From: Clostridia bacterium
GTDB lineage: Bacteria > Acidobacteriota > Terriglobia > Terriglobales > Acidobacteriaceae
Assembly (NCBI GenBank): GCA_035561135.1
Contig: DATMYA010000018.1
Location: 1-64,000, forward strand
DNA length: 64,000 bases
Direction of reading: 5' to 3'
The stretch's first letter is position 1; the number at the start of each line of letters is the position of its first letter. A program made the position numbers and the translations under genes. The notes beneath the pieces were generated by a model that was not told the DNA's origin, did not search any database, and saw only the letters and a list, made by a program, of their open reading frames with translations. Below, one piece after another: positions 7,903-17,607 of the stretch.

Positions 7903-9822
7903 ATGGCGAACCCCGGTGATTTCGCGTACACGGTCAAGCAGCAGGCCGACATCGTCCGAATTGTAGGCGAGTACGTAAAGCTGAAGCGCTCGGGGGCGCA
8001 GAACTACTCCGGCATCTGTCCCTTCCACAACGAAAAGACAGGCTCTTTCTCCGTACATGCGACGCGGCAGTTCTATCACTGCTTTGGGTGCAGCGCGTCG
8101 GGTGACGTGTTCAGCTTCGTGCAGAAGATCGAGAACGTGACGTTTCCCGAAGCGGTTCGGCTGGTTGCGCAGAAGCTCGGAATCGCGATGCCGAAAATGC
8201 AGTTCAGCTCTCCTGCGGAGGCGCGCGAGGCCAAGCAGCGCGTCGTGCTCATCGACCTGCACGAGCAAGCATGCAAGTTTTTCCAGGAGCAGTTGCGGCG
8301 TCCGGACGCGGCAACTGCGCGCGAGTATCTGAAAGGGCGGGGACTTACAGAGGAAGCAATCGAACGCTTCCGGATTGGCTTTGCGCCAGAGTCCGGGTTC
8401 TTGTTGCGAGACAAGCTGAAAGGCGCAACCGAAGACGAACTGCTACGCGAATCGGGATTGTTCTCGTGGAAAGAGGTTGGAGAAGATCGCAGGGTTCCTT
8501 CGACTCCGGGCGGCAAGTCGCCCGCCGCTCAGGATGAGATAGCTAAGAGCAGCGCAAACAGGGATAAATCGCCAGCGCAGAAGGCGGCGCTGTACTCCAA
8601 GTTCCGCAATCGGGTGATGTTTCCAATCTGCAACGAATCGGGTAAGGTGATCGCATTCACGGGACGCACACTTGCGGCGGACGAGAAGTCCGGCCCGAAG
8701 TATCTGAATTCTCCAGAGACGTCGATCTATTCGAAGTCGCGTGTGCTCTACAACCTGCATCTGGCAAAAGAGGCGATGCGCGCGCTGGACTACGTCATCC
8801 TCGTGGAAGGCCAGATGGATTGCATCTCGGTCTTCAACGCCGGTTTTCACAACGTCATCGCGTCGTCGGGTACGGCTTTTACGGAGCCACAGGCGCGGTT
8901 GCTGGCACGGTTCACGAAAAAAATCGTCGTCAACTTCGATCCCGATACGGCGGGTGCGGCGGCAGCCGAGCGCTCTCTGGCGTTGCTGGTCGGCGAGGAT
9001 TTCGAAATACGCGTGCTGTCTCTGGAACAGGGTTTCGATCCCGACCTCTACATCCGCCGCAAGGGCGTGGGTGCGTACAAGGATGCGCTGCGGAAGTCGG
9101 AGAAATACTTCGATTACCTGATTGAGCGGGCGCGCAGCTTGTTCCCGGTACGAACGGGCGAGGGCAAAGTGAAGGCCGTAAATTACCTGCTGCCGCACGT
9201 GCAGCGCGTGCCGAGCCGCATCGTGCGCGATGAGCTGTCGATGGAAATCGCGCAGAAGCTGCAGATCGACTCTGCGGTGCTGCGGCAGGAACTGAAGCAC
9301 GTTGCGGGCGAACGCAAGACGACCAAGGTGGCTCCGCCTCCTGAGGCTCTCGTCACGGATGCCGAGCGCGTACTGATCCGCGCGCTGGCGACGGCTGGCG
9401 ACCTGGGGCACGATCCGGTGCCGCAACGCGAGGGACACGACGGGGACTTCGAACCTGCACGGCAGGCGCATTACGCGCTCACGTCCGAGCATCTGCACGA
9501 AGGCTTGCGGACGGAGGCGCTCATTGCGGCGCTGCTGAAGGCTGAGGAAGAGGGTGCAGATCCCATGTCGTTGCCTCTTCAGGAGAGCGAGCGGAGTCTT
9601 CTGGCTGCGGCGCTGCTGGATGAGCACGAAGAGCTTACGGCGGAGTTGCTGGAGAGTGCCCTGGCGGCTCTGCGCCGTCCGAAGCTGGAAGCGCGTCAGC
9701 GGGAGCTGAAGGCCCTGATCGTCGCCGCCCAGAGCAGCAACGATGCCGGCGAGCTTACGCGACTGGTTCAAGAGAAAATGGAGCTCGATCGGGCCATGCG
9801 ATCCGCTTCAGCATCCACATGA
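7903..9822 (+). CDS. dnaG: DNA primase
   Basis: DnaG makes RNA primers at the replication fork. The 639-residue protein has the N-terminal CHC2 zinc finger (C39, H42, C60, C63), the catalytic core, and a TOPRIM domain with EGQMD and the acidic FDPDTAG motif. The C-terminal part, from about residue 450, is the DnaB-binding region. Residues of about 197-213 (VPSTPGGKSPAAQDE and neighbours) are encoded by a copy of the dispersed TCCTTCGACT...CTCAGGAT repeat inserted in frame between the zinc finger/core and RNMFPI-like segment. Its partner DnaB is encoded 3.2 kb downstream, with rpoD between, a classic macromolecular-synthesis arrangement in loose form. Confidence 0.97.
   Translation: MANPGDFAYTVKQQADIVRIVGEYVKLKRSGAQNYSGICPFHNEKTGSFSVHATRQFYHCFGCSASGDVFSFVQKIENVTFPEAVRLVAQKLGIAMPKMQFSSPAEAREAKQRVVLIDLHEQACKFFQEQLRRPDAATAREYLKGRGLTEEAIERFRIGFAPESGFLLRDKLKGATEDELLRESGLFSWKEVGEDRRVPSTPGGKSPAAQDEIAKSSANRDKSPAQKAALYSKFRNRVMFPICNESGKVIAFTGRTLAADEKSGPKYLNSPETSIYSKSRVLYNLHLAKEAMRALDYVILVEGQMDCISVFNAGFHNVIASSGTAFTEPQARLLARFTKKIVVNFDPDTAGAAAAERSLALLVGEDFEIRVLSLEQGFDPDLYIRRKGVGAYKDALRKSEKYFDYLIERARSLFPVRTGEGKVKAVNYLLPHVQRVPSRIVRDELSMEIAQKLQIDSAVLRQELKHVAGERKTTKVAPPPEALVTDAERVLIRALATAGDLGHDPVPQREGHDGDFEPARQAHYALTSEHLHEGLRTEALIAALLKAEEEGADPMSLPLQESERSLLAAALLDEHEELTAELLESALAALRRPKLEARQRELKALIVAAQSSNDAGELTRLVQEKMELDRAMRSASAST
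8491..8538. repeat. Dispersed TCCTTCGACT...CTCAGGAT repeat within dnaG
   Basis: The 48-bp segment begins AGGGTTCCTTCGACTCC and ends GCTCAGGATGAG. It contains a perfect 6-bp stem, CGGGCG (8507-8512) with CGCCCG (8519-8524). Ends match the cores of the intergenic elements at 3796-3845 and 23670-23725. The insert keeps the dnaG reading frame. Confidence 0.7.
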
Positions 9823-10264
9823 CCCCTTAGCCGCTGTCCGGGCCTGAGCCCAGTGCTCCTTCGCTTTTCGGACTACCAGCAACTTCGCGTGTATTGCGGT
9901 GTTAACGAGTGATGTGCTGACGGGAAGCGCGGTGGCGGAGCTTACGGCAGGAGTTAGGCCTCGATGGCCGCGATTTAACCGACACGAATACCCATGCAAT
10001 CAGTGACTTAGGCCTATCGTTCCCGGAGAAAAGACAAACAGAACGAAACCTTGACACGCTGATTGCCATCTAAATTACAGTGGCGAAATTGGGACAGTCC
10101 CGGTGTAAACGCTTGAAGGAAATCTTCTTAGTGCTGGGAGGTGGGAGTTTCAGGTGATAAAATACGTAAGTTTCTGCATGTGCCGGTAATATTCTTACCG
10201 CTCCCGCCGCAGTGTGCAAATGTGATTTGGCTGCCCAACCAGGCGCCGGTGAAGGGATAAGGGC
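9823..10264. other. Leader region of rpoD
   Basis: This 442-bp gap between dnaG and rpoD has no supported ORF. It contains a candidate promoter (10051-10079) and an AAGGG ribosome-binding sequence shortly before the TTG start. I see no clear riboswitch or terminator. Confidence 0.5.
10051..10079 (+). promoter_or_regulatory. Candidate sigma-70 promoter for rpoD
   Basis: A perfect TTGACA lies at 10051-10056. The matching -10 is weak: TAAATT at 10071-10076 with 14-bp spacing, or ATTACA at 10074-10079 with 17-bp spacing. A second -10-like TAAAAT at 10158-10163 has no good -35. Confidence 0.3.
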
Positions 10265-11962
10265 TTGGCTCTCGAAGACAAGTACGATGATATTAAAAAA
10301 CTGATCGATACGGGTAAGGAAAAAGGGTACCTCACGTACAACGAGGTAAACGACCTCATCCCCCACGATCTGCATTCGCCCGAGGACCTCGACGACCTGC
10401 TGACAACAATCGGCACGCAGGGTATCGACGTACTGGAAGGTCCGGCGAAGTTGCCTTCTTCTACTCTCGACAAGAAATTTGACCAGGACATCGAGGCCGG
10501 CGAAGACGTCGAGCTCGATCTTACGCCCGGAGCACTCGAAAAAACTAACGATCCGGTTCGCATGTATCTGCGCGAAATGGGCACGGTTCCATTGCTCACG
10601 CGCGAAGGCGAAGTTGAGATTGCAAAACGCATCGAGCGCGGCCAATTGCGCGTTCTCAAGGCGATATCGCGCTCGCCAATCGTTATCCGCGAAATTCTCG
10701 CAATCGGCGAGGACCTGAAGCGCGGCGTCCGTTCGATCAAGGAAGTGGTGATCTTCGATGAAGAAGAGATCACCGACGATGTATTGCAGAATCGGATGAA
10801 AGATATCGTCGGTCGCATCGACGAACTGAATAAGCACTACAAGAAATCGCTGCAACTCGCCGAAAAGCTGGCGGAACTGCCTGCTAAAAAGAAGCCAAAA
10901 GAGAACCGCAAATGTCGCTGGCAGTTGGGCCGCGAGCAGGTGCAGATCTCGAAGATCATTCGGAAGCTGGGCTTCACAAATAACGAGCGCAAGCGCTTGA
11001 TCGACCGCGTCAACAAGACGGTCGATAGCATGCGCGCGCTGGATCGCCAGGCCCTGAACCTGGAGAAGCGCATTGACGCGGTCCGCGGCGAAGAACAGAA
11101 GAAGGAATTGCGCAAGCAATGCCGTCAGCTTCGGTCAGACCTGGAGCACATCGAGCACGAGGCGGGCGCGAACTTCAATGACCTGAAGCGCACGCAGCGC
11201 GAGATCATCCAGGGCGACATGGACGCCGAGCACGCCAAGCGCGAGCTTATTGAGGCGAACCTTCGGCTGGTGGTTTCCATCGCGAAGAAGTACACGAACC
11301 GCGGCCTGCAATTTCTCGACTTGATCCAGGAAGGCAACATTGGCCTGATGAAAGCAGTGGACAAGTTCGAATATCGCCGTGGCTACAAATTCTCCACGTA
11401 TGCGACGTGGTGGATTCGCCAGGCGATTACGCGTGCCATTGCCGACCAGGCCCGCACCATCCGTATCCCGGTGCACATGATCGAGACGATTAACAAGCTC
11501 ATCCGCACCTCGCGTCAGTTGGTGCAGGAACTTGGCCGCGAGCCAACGAGCGAAGAGATCGCCAAGCGCATGGACATTCCGGTCGCGAAGGTTCGCAAGG
11601 TGCTGAAGATTGCACAGGAGCCCATCTCGCTGGAGACGCCGATCGGCGAAGAGGAAGATTCGCATCTTGGCGACTTCATCGAAGATCGCGCGGTTGTTTC
11701 TCCGGCCGAAGCCGTTATTAACGTGAACCTGAAGGAGCAGACGGCGCAGGTGCTGCGCACGCTGACTCCGCGTGAGGAGAAGGTCATCAAGATGCGCTTC
11801 GGGCTGGAAGATGGCTCCGAGCACACGCTTGAGGAAGTCGGCCAGTCGTTCGCGGTAACGCGCGAACGCATCCGCCAGATCGAAGCGAAGGCGTTGCGCA
11901 AGCTGCGTCATCCATCGCGCTCGCGGAAGCTGCGTGCATTTATGGACGGCGTTCACGATTAG
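10265..11962 (+). CDS. rpoD: Primary RNA polymerase sigma factor (sigma-70/RpoD)
   Basis: This 565-residue protein is the housekeeping sigma factor. Region 1.1 is at about 1-80, region 1.2 begins [20 protein letters not shown], and a charged non-conserved region follows. Region 2 has [19 protein letters not shown] and the -10-binding [15 protein letters not shown]. Region 4 ends with the helix-turn-helix [19 protein letters not shown]. The only in-frame start upstream of conserved sequence is TTG at 10265, because TGA at 10250 closes the frame. A UUCG-loop terminator follows directly. Confidence 0.97.
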   Translation: MALEDKYDDIKKLIDTGKEKGYLTYNEVNDLIPHDLHSPEDLDDLLTTIGTQGIDVLEGPAKLPSSTLDKKFDQDIEAGEDVELDLTPGALEKTNDPVRMYLREMGTVPLLTREGEVEIAKRIERGQLRVLKAISRSPIVIREILAIGEDLKRGVRSIKEVVIFDEEEITDDVLQNRMKDIVGRIDELNKHYKKSLQLAEKLAELPAKKKPKENRKCRWQLGREQVQISKIIRKLGFTNNERKRLIDRVNKTVDSMRALDRQALNLEKRIDAVRGEEQKKELRKQCRQLRSDLEHIEHEAGANFNDLKRTQREIIQGDMDAEHAKRELIEANLRLVVSIAKKYTNRGLQFLDLIQEGNIGLMKAVDKFEYRRGYKFSTYATWWIRQAITRAIADQARTIRIPVHMIETINKLIRTSRQLVQELGREPTSEEIAKRMDIPVAKVRKVLKIAQEPISLETPIGEEEDSHLGDFIEDRAVVSPAEAVINVNLKEQTAQVLRTLTPREEKVIKMRFGLEDGSEHTLEEVGQSFAVTRERIRQIEAKALRKLRHPSRSRKLRAFMDGVHD

Positions 11963-11977
11963 CAATTTCAGGAGTTC

Positions 11978-12006
11978 AAGGGCGCGGCTTCGGCCGTGCC
12001 CTTTTT
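11978..12006 (+). terminator. Rho-independent terminator of rpoD
   Basis: AAGGGCGCGGC (11978-11988) pairs with GCCGTGCCCTT (11993-12003), with one G-U pair and a TTCG tetraloop, followed by a T run. Confidence 0.9.
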
Positions 12007-12030
12007 ACTTTCGCCATCAGATTAAAAGCT

Positions 12031-12150
12031 CATGGTGAACGGAGCGCGCCATTCTTTGGCGCGTGGTCGAACCGCCTTGCGGCTGCACTGCACACCAAAC
12101 GCAAAGTGTCTCCACTTCGCGCCTTCGACGCTCCGGTCGATATGACGCTC
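12031..12150. repeat. Miniature dispersed repeat, copy 1 (CATGGTGA...ATGACGC)
   Basis: This 120-bp sequence aligns along its length with 34414-34525. Shared blocks include GTCGAACC, CTCCACTTCG and CTCCGGTCGA followed by ATGACGCTCTA. Open frames across it encode only repeat-derived peptides. Confidence 0.7.
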
Positions 12151-12801
12151 TAATATCATCTTTGGCCGTGCCGTGCTGCCTGACCCTGCCCATCCAGGAT
12201 TTCTGCTGAGTTTTCCTCGGCCTTCCACAACATTCCGCGAATTCAACAGGATAGTCACAAGACGAAGCTGTTTCGCGCTTGAGTAGCGAATGTTGCTGGT
12301 GCAATCTGCTTCTAACGCAAGGGTGAATTTGCTCAAGCGTGGTGCTTCTACGGTTGCTGACGGGAGCATGGCGATGCAAGATGCCGGCCTCAACAACGGG
12401 ATGCCGTTGAGGCGTCCAAAAGGGCGTTGCGAGGGCGGCAAGAGCGATGGCGCAAAGGGCAACTGAGCGTCTTGGCTCGCCGGATTACCGGTTAGTCGAA
12501 TCTGTCTTTCGGACTACGCAGCAGCGCAAAGCGCGCGCGACTCGAGCGATGGATTTGACTTTCGCATTCGTCGGCTCCCGCACAGCGATTGCCGGATAAC
12601 ACTGGCGCCGCAAACTCAAGCCGTAGGCCGCGGGCGACTGGCAGCGATGCCGATTCGCCAAAGGGCCTCAGGGGCAAAGGGCTTCAGCGACGCCGGTTGA
12701 AACGGTTCTCCGCCTACGGCGGCGGGAGCAGGGAAGTAAAAGTTTTCGGTGGAGGCCGCGAGGCCCGAAGCCGGAAATCCTCGCAAGACGTTTCATCCTT
12801 A

Positions 12802-12835
12802 GAGCCCGGAGTGTGCGGCTGGCACACCCGGGCTC
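12802..12835. repeat. Strong hairpin in the dnaB upstream region
   Basis: GAGCCCGG and GTGTGC pair with GCACAC and CCGGGCTC, with one bulged A and a GGCTG loop. There is no T run, so a terminator role is doubtful. Confidence 0.7.
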
Positions 12836-12882
12836 AATTTAGGAATGGGTTAAAGTCACAAGGGTTCTTTCAACACGGGAAA

Positions 12883-12911
12883 CGGGCGAAGCCGTTCAGC
12901 AGCTTCGCCCG
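12883..12911. repeat. Perfect 10-bp hairpin
   Basis: CGGGCGAAGC (12883-12892) and GCTTCGCCCG (12902-12911) form a perfect stem with a 9-nt loop. Confidence 0.7.
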
Positions 12912-12953
12912 AATTCCTTCGCCAGCTTCCTATGTGGTTCCACAAAAGCTTCG

Positions 12954-12975
12954 CCCTCGCTTTTCATCGCGAGGG
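12954..12975. repeat. Perfect 7-bp hairpin just upstream of dnaB
   Basis: CCCTCGC (12954-12960) pairs with GCGAGGG (12969-12975) across an 8-nt loop, about 50 bp before the dnaB start. Confidence 0.6.
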
Positions 12976-13025
12976 ATTGATGGCGGCGCAGGTCGTCGCC
13001 AGGATTAGGGCCAAGTCAGTACAGG

Positions 13026-14402
13026 ATGGCATCGACCGAATACAGTCTCGACCGCGGAATGCCGGCCAACCCAGAGGCCGAGCGCGCCATTTTGGGCGCT
13101 GTCCTGCTCGACAATCAGCTACAAGATCAGGCTTCGAGTGAGTTGCTGCCAGAGCACTTCTCGCTGGACGCTCACCGCCGCATCTACGCGCGTATGCGCG
13201 ACCTTTCCGATGCGGGCCGTCCTATCGATCCGATCACGCTGACAGAAGAACTCCAGAAGGGCAAAGAACTGGAGGCCGTCGGCGGAGTCGGGTACATCGT
13301 CTCGCTGACGGATGGTGTTGCGCGGCGTTCCTCCATCGACCACTACATCAAGATCGTGCGCGATAAGGCGTTGCTGCGGGGCGTGATCCATGCCGCCAAC
13401 AGCATGATCGAGCGCGCGATGGACCAGGCGGACACGGCGGCCGAGGTGCTCGACTCGGCGGAAGCGTCGATCTTTCAGCTTTCCGACGACCGTATTGGCC
13501 AGGGCTTGATGGGCGTGGGCGACATCGCCCGCGAATCCTTCGGCGGCAACCTGGACGCGCTCTATGCGCGTGGCAAGCGGATCACGGGCCTGGAGACGCA
13601 CTACTCCGACCTCGACGAGCTTACGACTGGATTGCAGCCTTCGGATCTTGTCATCATCGCCGCGCGTCCTTCGATGGGCAAGACGGCGTTCGCCATCAAC
13701 ATCGCCGAGAATGCCGCGGTGTACGACCACAAGGTGGTCGCCGTCTTCTCGCTGGAAATGTCGCGTGAAGCGCTGCTGATGCGTATGTTGTGCTCGCAAT
13801 CGCGTGTGGACTCGCAGAAGATGCGCACTGGCTTTCTCGCAAAAGACGATATGGCGAAACTGCGCGACGGCTTCAACCAGCTGATCGAAGCACCGATCTT
13901 TATCGACGACTCGCCCGGCCTCTCATTGTCGGAAATGCGCGCCAAGGCTCGTCGATTGAAACAGCAGCACGGATCGCTCGACCTCGTTGTGGTGGACTAC
14001 CTGCAACTGATGTCGGCCACCGGCCCCGGAGGCCGGCGTTACGAGAACCGCACGCAGGAAGTTTCGGCGATATCGCGCGGACTGAAGGCTCTGGCCAAGG
14101 AACTGCGCGTGCCAGTGATAGCCCTTTCGCAACTCAGTCGTGCGCCTGAGACGCGCGGCGGCAAAGAAGAGCCAAAGCTCAGCGATCTACGCGAATCGGG
14201 TTCGATTGAGCAGGACGCCGACGTCGTGATGTTCATCTACCGTCCCGAGTACTACGACCGCAACAACCCCGACCTGCAAGGTAAAGCCAAGCTCATCATC
14301 GGCAAGCAGCGTAACGGCCCCACCGATACCATCCAACTAGCGTTCCTGCATGCTTCAACTCGCTTCGAGAACCTGGACCGTAGCGAGTGGATTCAGGGGT
14401 AG
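13026..14402 (+). CDS. dnaB: Replicative DNA helicase
   Basis: DnaB is the hexameric 5'-3' helicase of the replication fork. The 458-residue protein has the N-terminal primase-interacting domain (NPEAERAILGAVLLDN), a linker, and a RecA-type ATPase with Walker A ARPSMGKTAF, VFSLEMS, Walker B LVVVDYLQLM and the ALSQLSRAPE motif. Length is normal and there is no intein in the P-loop or elsewhere. The start is ATG at 13026. Confidence 0.97.
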   Translation: MASTEYSLDRGMPANPEAERAILGAVLLDNQLQDQASSELLPEHFSLDAHRRIYARMRDLSDAGRPIDPITLTEELQKGKELEAVGGVGYIVSLTDGVARRSSIDHYIKIVRDKALLRGVIHAANSMIERAMDQADTAAEVLDSAEASIFQLSDDRIGQGLMGVGDIARESFGGNLDALYARGKRITGLETHYSDLDELTTGLQPSDLVIIAARPSMGKTAFAINIAENAAVYDHKVVAVFSLEMSREALLMRMLCSQSRVDSQKMRTGFLAKDDMAKLRDGFNQLIEAPIFIDDSPGLSLSEMRAKARRLKQQHGSLDLVVVDYLQLMSATGPGGRRYENRTQEVSAISRGLKALAKELRVPVIALSQLSRAPETRGGKEEPKLSDLRESGSIEQDADVVMFIYRPEYYDRNNPDLQGKAKLIIGKQRNGPTDTIQLAFLHASTRFENLDRSEWIQG

Positions 14403-14696
14403 AGTGGACGGCAGACGGCGAAGCGTCATTCATCAAAGCCGTACCTCGGCGGCTAAACAGGCCGCGGAAAAAGTCCTACTCTTGAAGACATTGGCCCTCA
14501 GTGGCAAAAGCCGGCGTTCATTCTGTGCGTCTTACGGCACGCCTGAAGGCGTGACCCTTCAAAGGAATCCAGTTTTTCAGCAGCTTGTGAAGCCGCTTTC
14601 TAAGCGTTCAGCAAAATGCAGGTCTGAAGGCCTGCTCCACCCACGAAGGCCTGCGCCACCCAGTCCAGGTCGCCACAGGTAAACTGATTGTTGTTT

Positions 14697-14872
14697 ATCC
14701 GGCAACCGGCAGATATCTGACATCTGCCGTCCGACATCGTTTGACAACTGGCAACTGGCGACCGACATCTAGCGCCTGGCAACTGCCGTCTGCCGTCAAC
14801 TGACAACTGACAACTGACCACTGGCAACTGCCGTCTGCCGTCTGCCGTCCGCCGTCCGCCGTCCGAAGTTAA
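14697..14872. repeat. Tract of CAACTGGC, CAACTGACAA and CCGTCTGCCGTC words
   Basis: Short words CTGACAACTGACAACTG and CTGCCGTCTGCCGTCC repeat irregularly over about 175 bp. Periods are uneven and there are no unique spacers, so this is a degenerate simple repeat and not a CRISPR array. Confidence 0.75.
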
Positions 14873-14908
14873 GGTTCTTGTCTGAGAGCGGCAGAGTGTC
14901 TGCTTCGT

Positions 14909-14914
14909 TATAAT
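14909..14914 (+). promoter_or_regulatory. Perfect TATAAT close to the alr start
   Basis: TATAAT lies 7 bp before the TTG at 14921, so transcription from it would give an almost leaderless alr mRNA. No good -35 is present. Confidence 0.35.
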
Positions 14915-14920
14915 CGATGT

Positions 14921-16111
14921 TTGGTGCCCGTTTTGTCCCTTATTAGCGTAGAAGCCACAAAATATACTCGTCCAAATTGGACAGAAATTTCTCTGACGGC
15001 GCTTCAGCACAATTTCCGCACGATAACGGATTTTGTCGCTCCGAATGCAACAGTTTGCGCCGTGGTTAAGTGCGACGGCTACGGCCACGGAGCGGTGGAG
15101 TGTGCCCGCGCGCTTGAGCAAGAAAGCGCGACTTGGTTCGGCGTCACCTCAACCGATGAGGGCATTCGTCTGCGCGACGCTGGCATCACGGGCCGAATCC
15201 TGGTGATGACCGGCTTTTGGCGCGGCGAGGAAGAAGCCATAGTGCACTACGACTTGACCCCCGCGATATGGGAGCGGGCGCACGTCGAAGCGCTGGAGAA
15301 CGCAGCCGCAAAGTTAGGCAAAGCGCCGTGCGATCTTCCGGTGCACTTGAAGATCGACACCGGTATGGCACGCCTCGGATTGCCGATCGCCGAACTTGAT
15401 GACTTTGCCGACGTCCTCCGATCGGCGGAACACGTTGTTCTGGAAGGTGTGTTCAGTCATTTCGCGTCCTCGGAAGTTCTCGACTCGCCGGGGGTTGATC
15501 GCCAGTTGGCGAAATTCGAATCTTCAGTCGCGGCGCTGGCGACTCACGGACTCACTCCGGTTTACCAGCACATGTCGAACAGCGCGGCCGTTATTGCGCG
15601 GCCGAACACGTGGAAGAACATGGTGCGTCCCGGACTGGCTCTCTTCGGACATTGCCTGCCGTTTACTTCTGTCGTGAGCGGAACGCCGGATGCTTCGCTG
15701 GAGCTTCCGCTTCAGCCGGTGTTGTCGTGGAAGACCCGCGTCATCGCCATGCGCGATGTGGCTGCCGGGCAAGCCGTGGGATACAACGGCGCTCATGTGA
15801 CGCACTCGCCGACGCGACTGGCTGTGATTCCTGTGGGATATGGCGATGGCTTCACTCGCCAACTCTCGTGCAGCGGCCGTGTGATCGTACGCGGCAGCTA
15901 TGCGGGTATCGCCGGAAACGTCTCAATGGATCTGACGACGATTGATGTGACGGCCATTCCCGGCGTCAGCATAGGAGATGAAGTGACGCTGATGGGCTCG
16001 TCCGGTGACTGCAGTATTTCAGTGTGGGAACACGCCAGCTACGCGATGACAGTCCCGTACGAAATCCTTTGTGGGCTCTCACCGCGAGTACCCAGAAAAT
16101 ACGTGGAATAG
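14921..16111 (+). CDS. alr: Alanine racemase
   Basis: Alr interconverts L- and D-alanine for peptidoglycan. The 396-residue PLP enzyme has the Schiff-base lysine in CAVVKCDGYGHG, the substrate-binding IDTGMARLG, and the catalytic tyrosine region AGQAVGYNGAHVT. The start is uncertain: TTG 14921, GTG 14924 and TTG 14933 are all in frame. Conserved sequence begins only at YTRPNWTEISL, and no ribosome-binding site precedes any of them. With TATAAT at 14909, a leaderless transcript is possible. Confidence 0.93.
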   Translation: MVPVLSLISVEATKYTRPNWTEISLTALQHNFRTITDFVAPNATVCAVVKCDGYGHGAVECARALEQESATWFGVTSTDEGIRLRDAGITGRILVMTGFWRGEEEAIVHYDLTPAIWERAHVEALENAAAKLGKAPCDLPVHLKIDTGMARLGLPIAELDDFADVLRSAEHVVLEGVFSHFASSEVLDSPGVDRQLAKFESSVAALATHGLTPVYQHMSNSAAVIARPNTWKNMVRPGLALFGHCLPFTSVVSGTPDASLELPLQPVLSWKTRVIAMRDVAAGQAVGYNGAHVTHSPTRLAVIPVGYGDGFTRQLSCSGRVIVRGSYAGIAGNVSMDLTTIDVTAIPGVSIGDEVTLMGSSGDCSISVWEHASYAMTVPYEILCGLSPRVPRKYVE

Positions 16112-16291
16112 AGCGCAATCTACTGCGCTGGTCGCGCAAGCAGTAAACGAAGGCCGAGCAACGAAAGATGGCTGACGGAAGACAATGAAAGCTGGCTCTC
16201 GCGCAGCGTCTATGAGGTGCGGACAAGGCGTCTATGCGGGGCAGGTGCTGCGCGCCGCATTTGCTATATTTTCTATAGGCTCGAAAATCTT

Positions 16292-17410
16292 ATGCGTAAG
16301 CGTTACGAGAAGTTTATGTACAACTGGGAGCACCGTCTCACGACGCGCGATACCAATCGCGTAGTGCGCCCGTTCGAGTGGGGATTGGATTGGACCGAGC
16401 GCTGGCCGCTCGTCAATGGCCATCGACCCGGCCCCGGCACAGGGGAGATTGAGGACTACTTCTACGCGCTGAACGAGCGCCTCGTCGAACAAAGCGACGA
16501 GTTCTTTTCCTATCGCACGCCAACGGATTTCCGGCTGGAACAGCGTACCGTCCGCGTGCACGCTACGGGCAGTAATCCTGATCTGAAGCACGATTTGAAG
16601 TACGCCAATCAGATCGGCACCTTCCTTCGCTTCACGTCGCCGGTAGAGACGCCCTTTCCGGAAAACAACGTGATGAATGCGCGCTGGTTCCCGGCGAAGG
16701 GACGGCGAGCGATTCTCGTTCTGCCGCAGTGGAATTCCGACGCCATCAGTCACAACGCCTTGTGCCAGATATTCAACGTTATGGGAATTGCGGGCCTGCG
16801 CATGAGCATGCCTTACCACGATGTACGCATGCCCGCGAGTTTGCAGCGCGCCGACTACGCGGTTTCCGCCAACATGGGGCGCACGATCGACGCTGCGCGA
16901 CAGGGTGTAATCGATGTTCGAGCGTGTCTCGATTGGCTGGAGCAGCAGGGATATACGGAGCTAGGCATCCTGGGTACGAGCCTGGGCTCCTGCTATGCGT
17001 TCATCGCCAGTGCGCACGATGAGCGGCTGAAGATTAACGTTTTCAATCACGCGTCCACGTATTTCGGCGACGTTATGTGGACGGGCCAATCGACGCGGCA
17101 CGTGCGCGCAGGCGTGGAAGAGGTGATTGACCAGGATCGTTTGCGCCGTGCACTCCTGGCCGTGAGCCCCATGGCTTATTTCGACAAGTTCGCGCGCTGG
17201 CCCAAGAAATCCCTGATGATCTACACGAAGTACGATCTGACGTTCCTGCCGGAGTTCTCACTGCAGATTGCATCGGAATTCGAACGACGCAAACTAGGGA
17301 CGACCATTAAGGCGCTGCCCTGTGGCCACTACACACTCGGGGAAACTCCCTACAAATACATGGACGCCTGGCACATCTCTCGTTTCGTAGGTAAGGCGTT
17401 CGCACATTGA
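16292..17410 (+). CDS. Alpha/beta hydrolase (ABHD18-like)
   Basis: The 372-residue protein starts at ATG 16292 (RKRYEKFMYNWEHRL). The nucleophile elbow is GTSLGS, in LGILGTSLGSCYAF. A late Asp (YTKYDLTFLPE) and His (LPCGHYTLGETPY) complete a plausible triad. Overall pattern fits the family that includes eukaryotic ABHD18 and many uncharacterised bacterial hydrolases. There is no signal peptide. Substrate is unknown. It lies between alr and a convergent enoyl-CoA hydratase gene. Confidence 0.75.
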   Translation: MRKRYEKFMYNWEHRLTTRDTNRVVRPFEWGLDWTERWPLVNGHRPGPGTGEIEDYFYALNERLVEQSDEFFSYRTPTDFRLEQRTVRVHATGSNPDLKHDLKYANQIGTFLRFTSPVETPFPENNVMNARWFPAKGRRAILVLPQWNSDAISHNALCQIFNVMGIAGLRMSMPYHDVRMPASLQRADYAVSANMGRTIDAARQGVIDVRACLDWLEQQGYTELGILGTSLGSCYAFIASAHDERLKINVFNHASTYFGDVMWTGQSTRHVRAGVEEVIDQDRLRRALLAVSPMAYFDKFARWPKKSLMIYTKYDLTFLPEFSLQIASEFERRKLGTTIKALPCGHYTLGETPYKYMDAWHISRFVGKAFAH

Positions 17411-17549
17411 TATCCGAGTCGCCCCGCTCTCGCCGTCTATTCCGAAAAAGACGCCGCTACTCTCGATTTCAGTGGAGGCAGAGTAGGCTGGCCGTTATGC
17501 TGTTTCTGAATTTCCTCCCCCAGAGGTTCTCCAAGAGGACCTGAACGAA

Positions 17550-17590
17550 CAAGGGGCACGCATTCCCTGAGCGTGCTCCTTGTTTTTTTT
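17550..17590 (+). terminator. Strong Rho-independent terminator
   Basis: CAAGGGGCACGC (17550-17561) pairs with GCGTGCTCCTTG (17571-17582), 12 bp with one G-U, followed by eight T. It sits 140 bp past the hydrolase stop, so it may end that transcript or a small unannotated RNA. Confidence 0.9.
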
Positions 17591-17607
17591 GGGTAATGGG
17601 AATCATC

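Larger units (their letters stand above)
12151..13025. other. 875-bp gap before dnaB with several hairpins
   Basis: No gene is convincing here. The reading frames present are Arg/Ser/Gly-rich and lack family features. Three strong hairpins cluster in the last 225 bp (see separate entries). The region may carry the dnaB promoter, but I cannot place it. Confidence 0.5.
14403..14920. other. Repeat-filled gap between dnaB and alr
   Basis: The gap contains an inverted CACGCC/GGCGTG hairpin near 14535-14550, a pair of short GAAGGCCTG repeats near 14627 and 14646, and the tract at 14697-14872. I see no gene. Confidence 0.6.

Noticed and set aside
12022..12462. Minus-strand open frame of 146 codons
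   Set aside because: About a third of it is translation of the dispersed repeat at 12031-12150, and the rest has no family features or start signal.
12589..13008. Plus-strand open frame of 139 codons before dnaB
   Set aside because: Arg/Ser/Gly-rich composition, three strong hairpins inside, and no recognisable motif.
14697..14872. Possible CRISPR array
   Set aside because: Words repeat irregularly with no unique spacers of equal size, and no cas genes are in the window.
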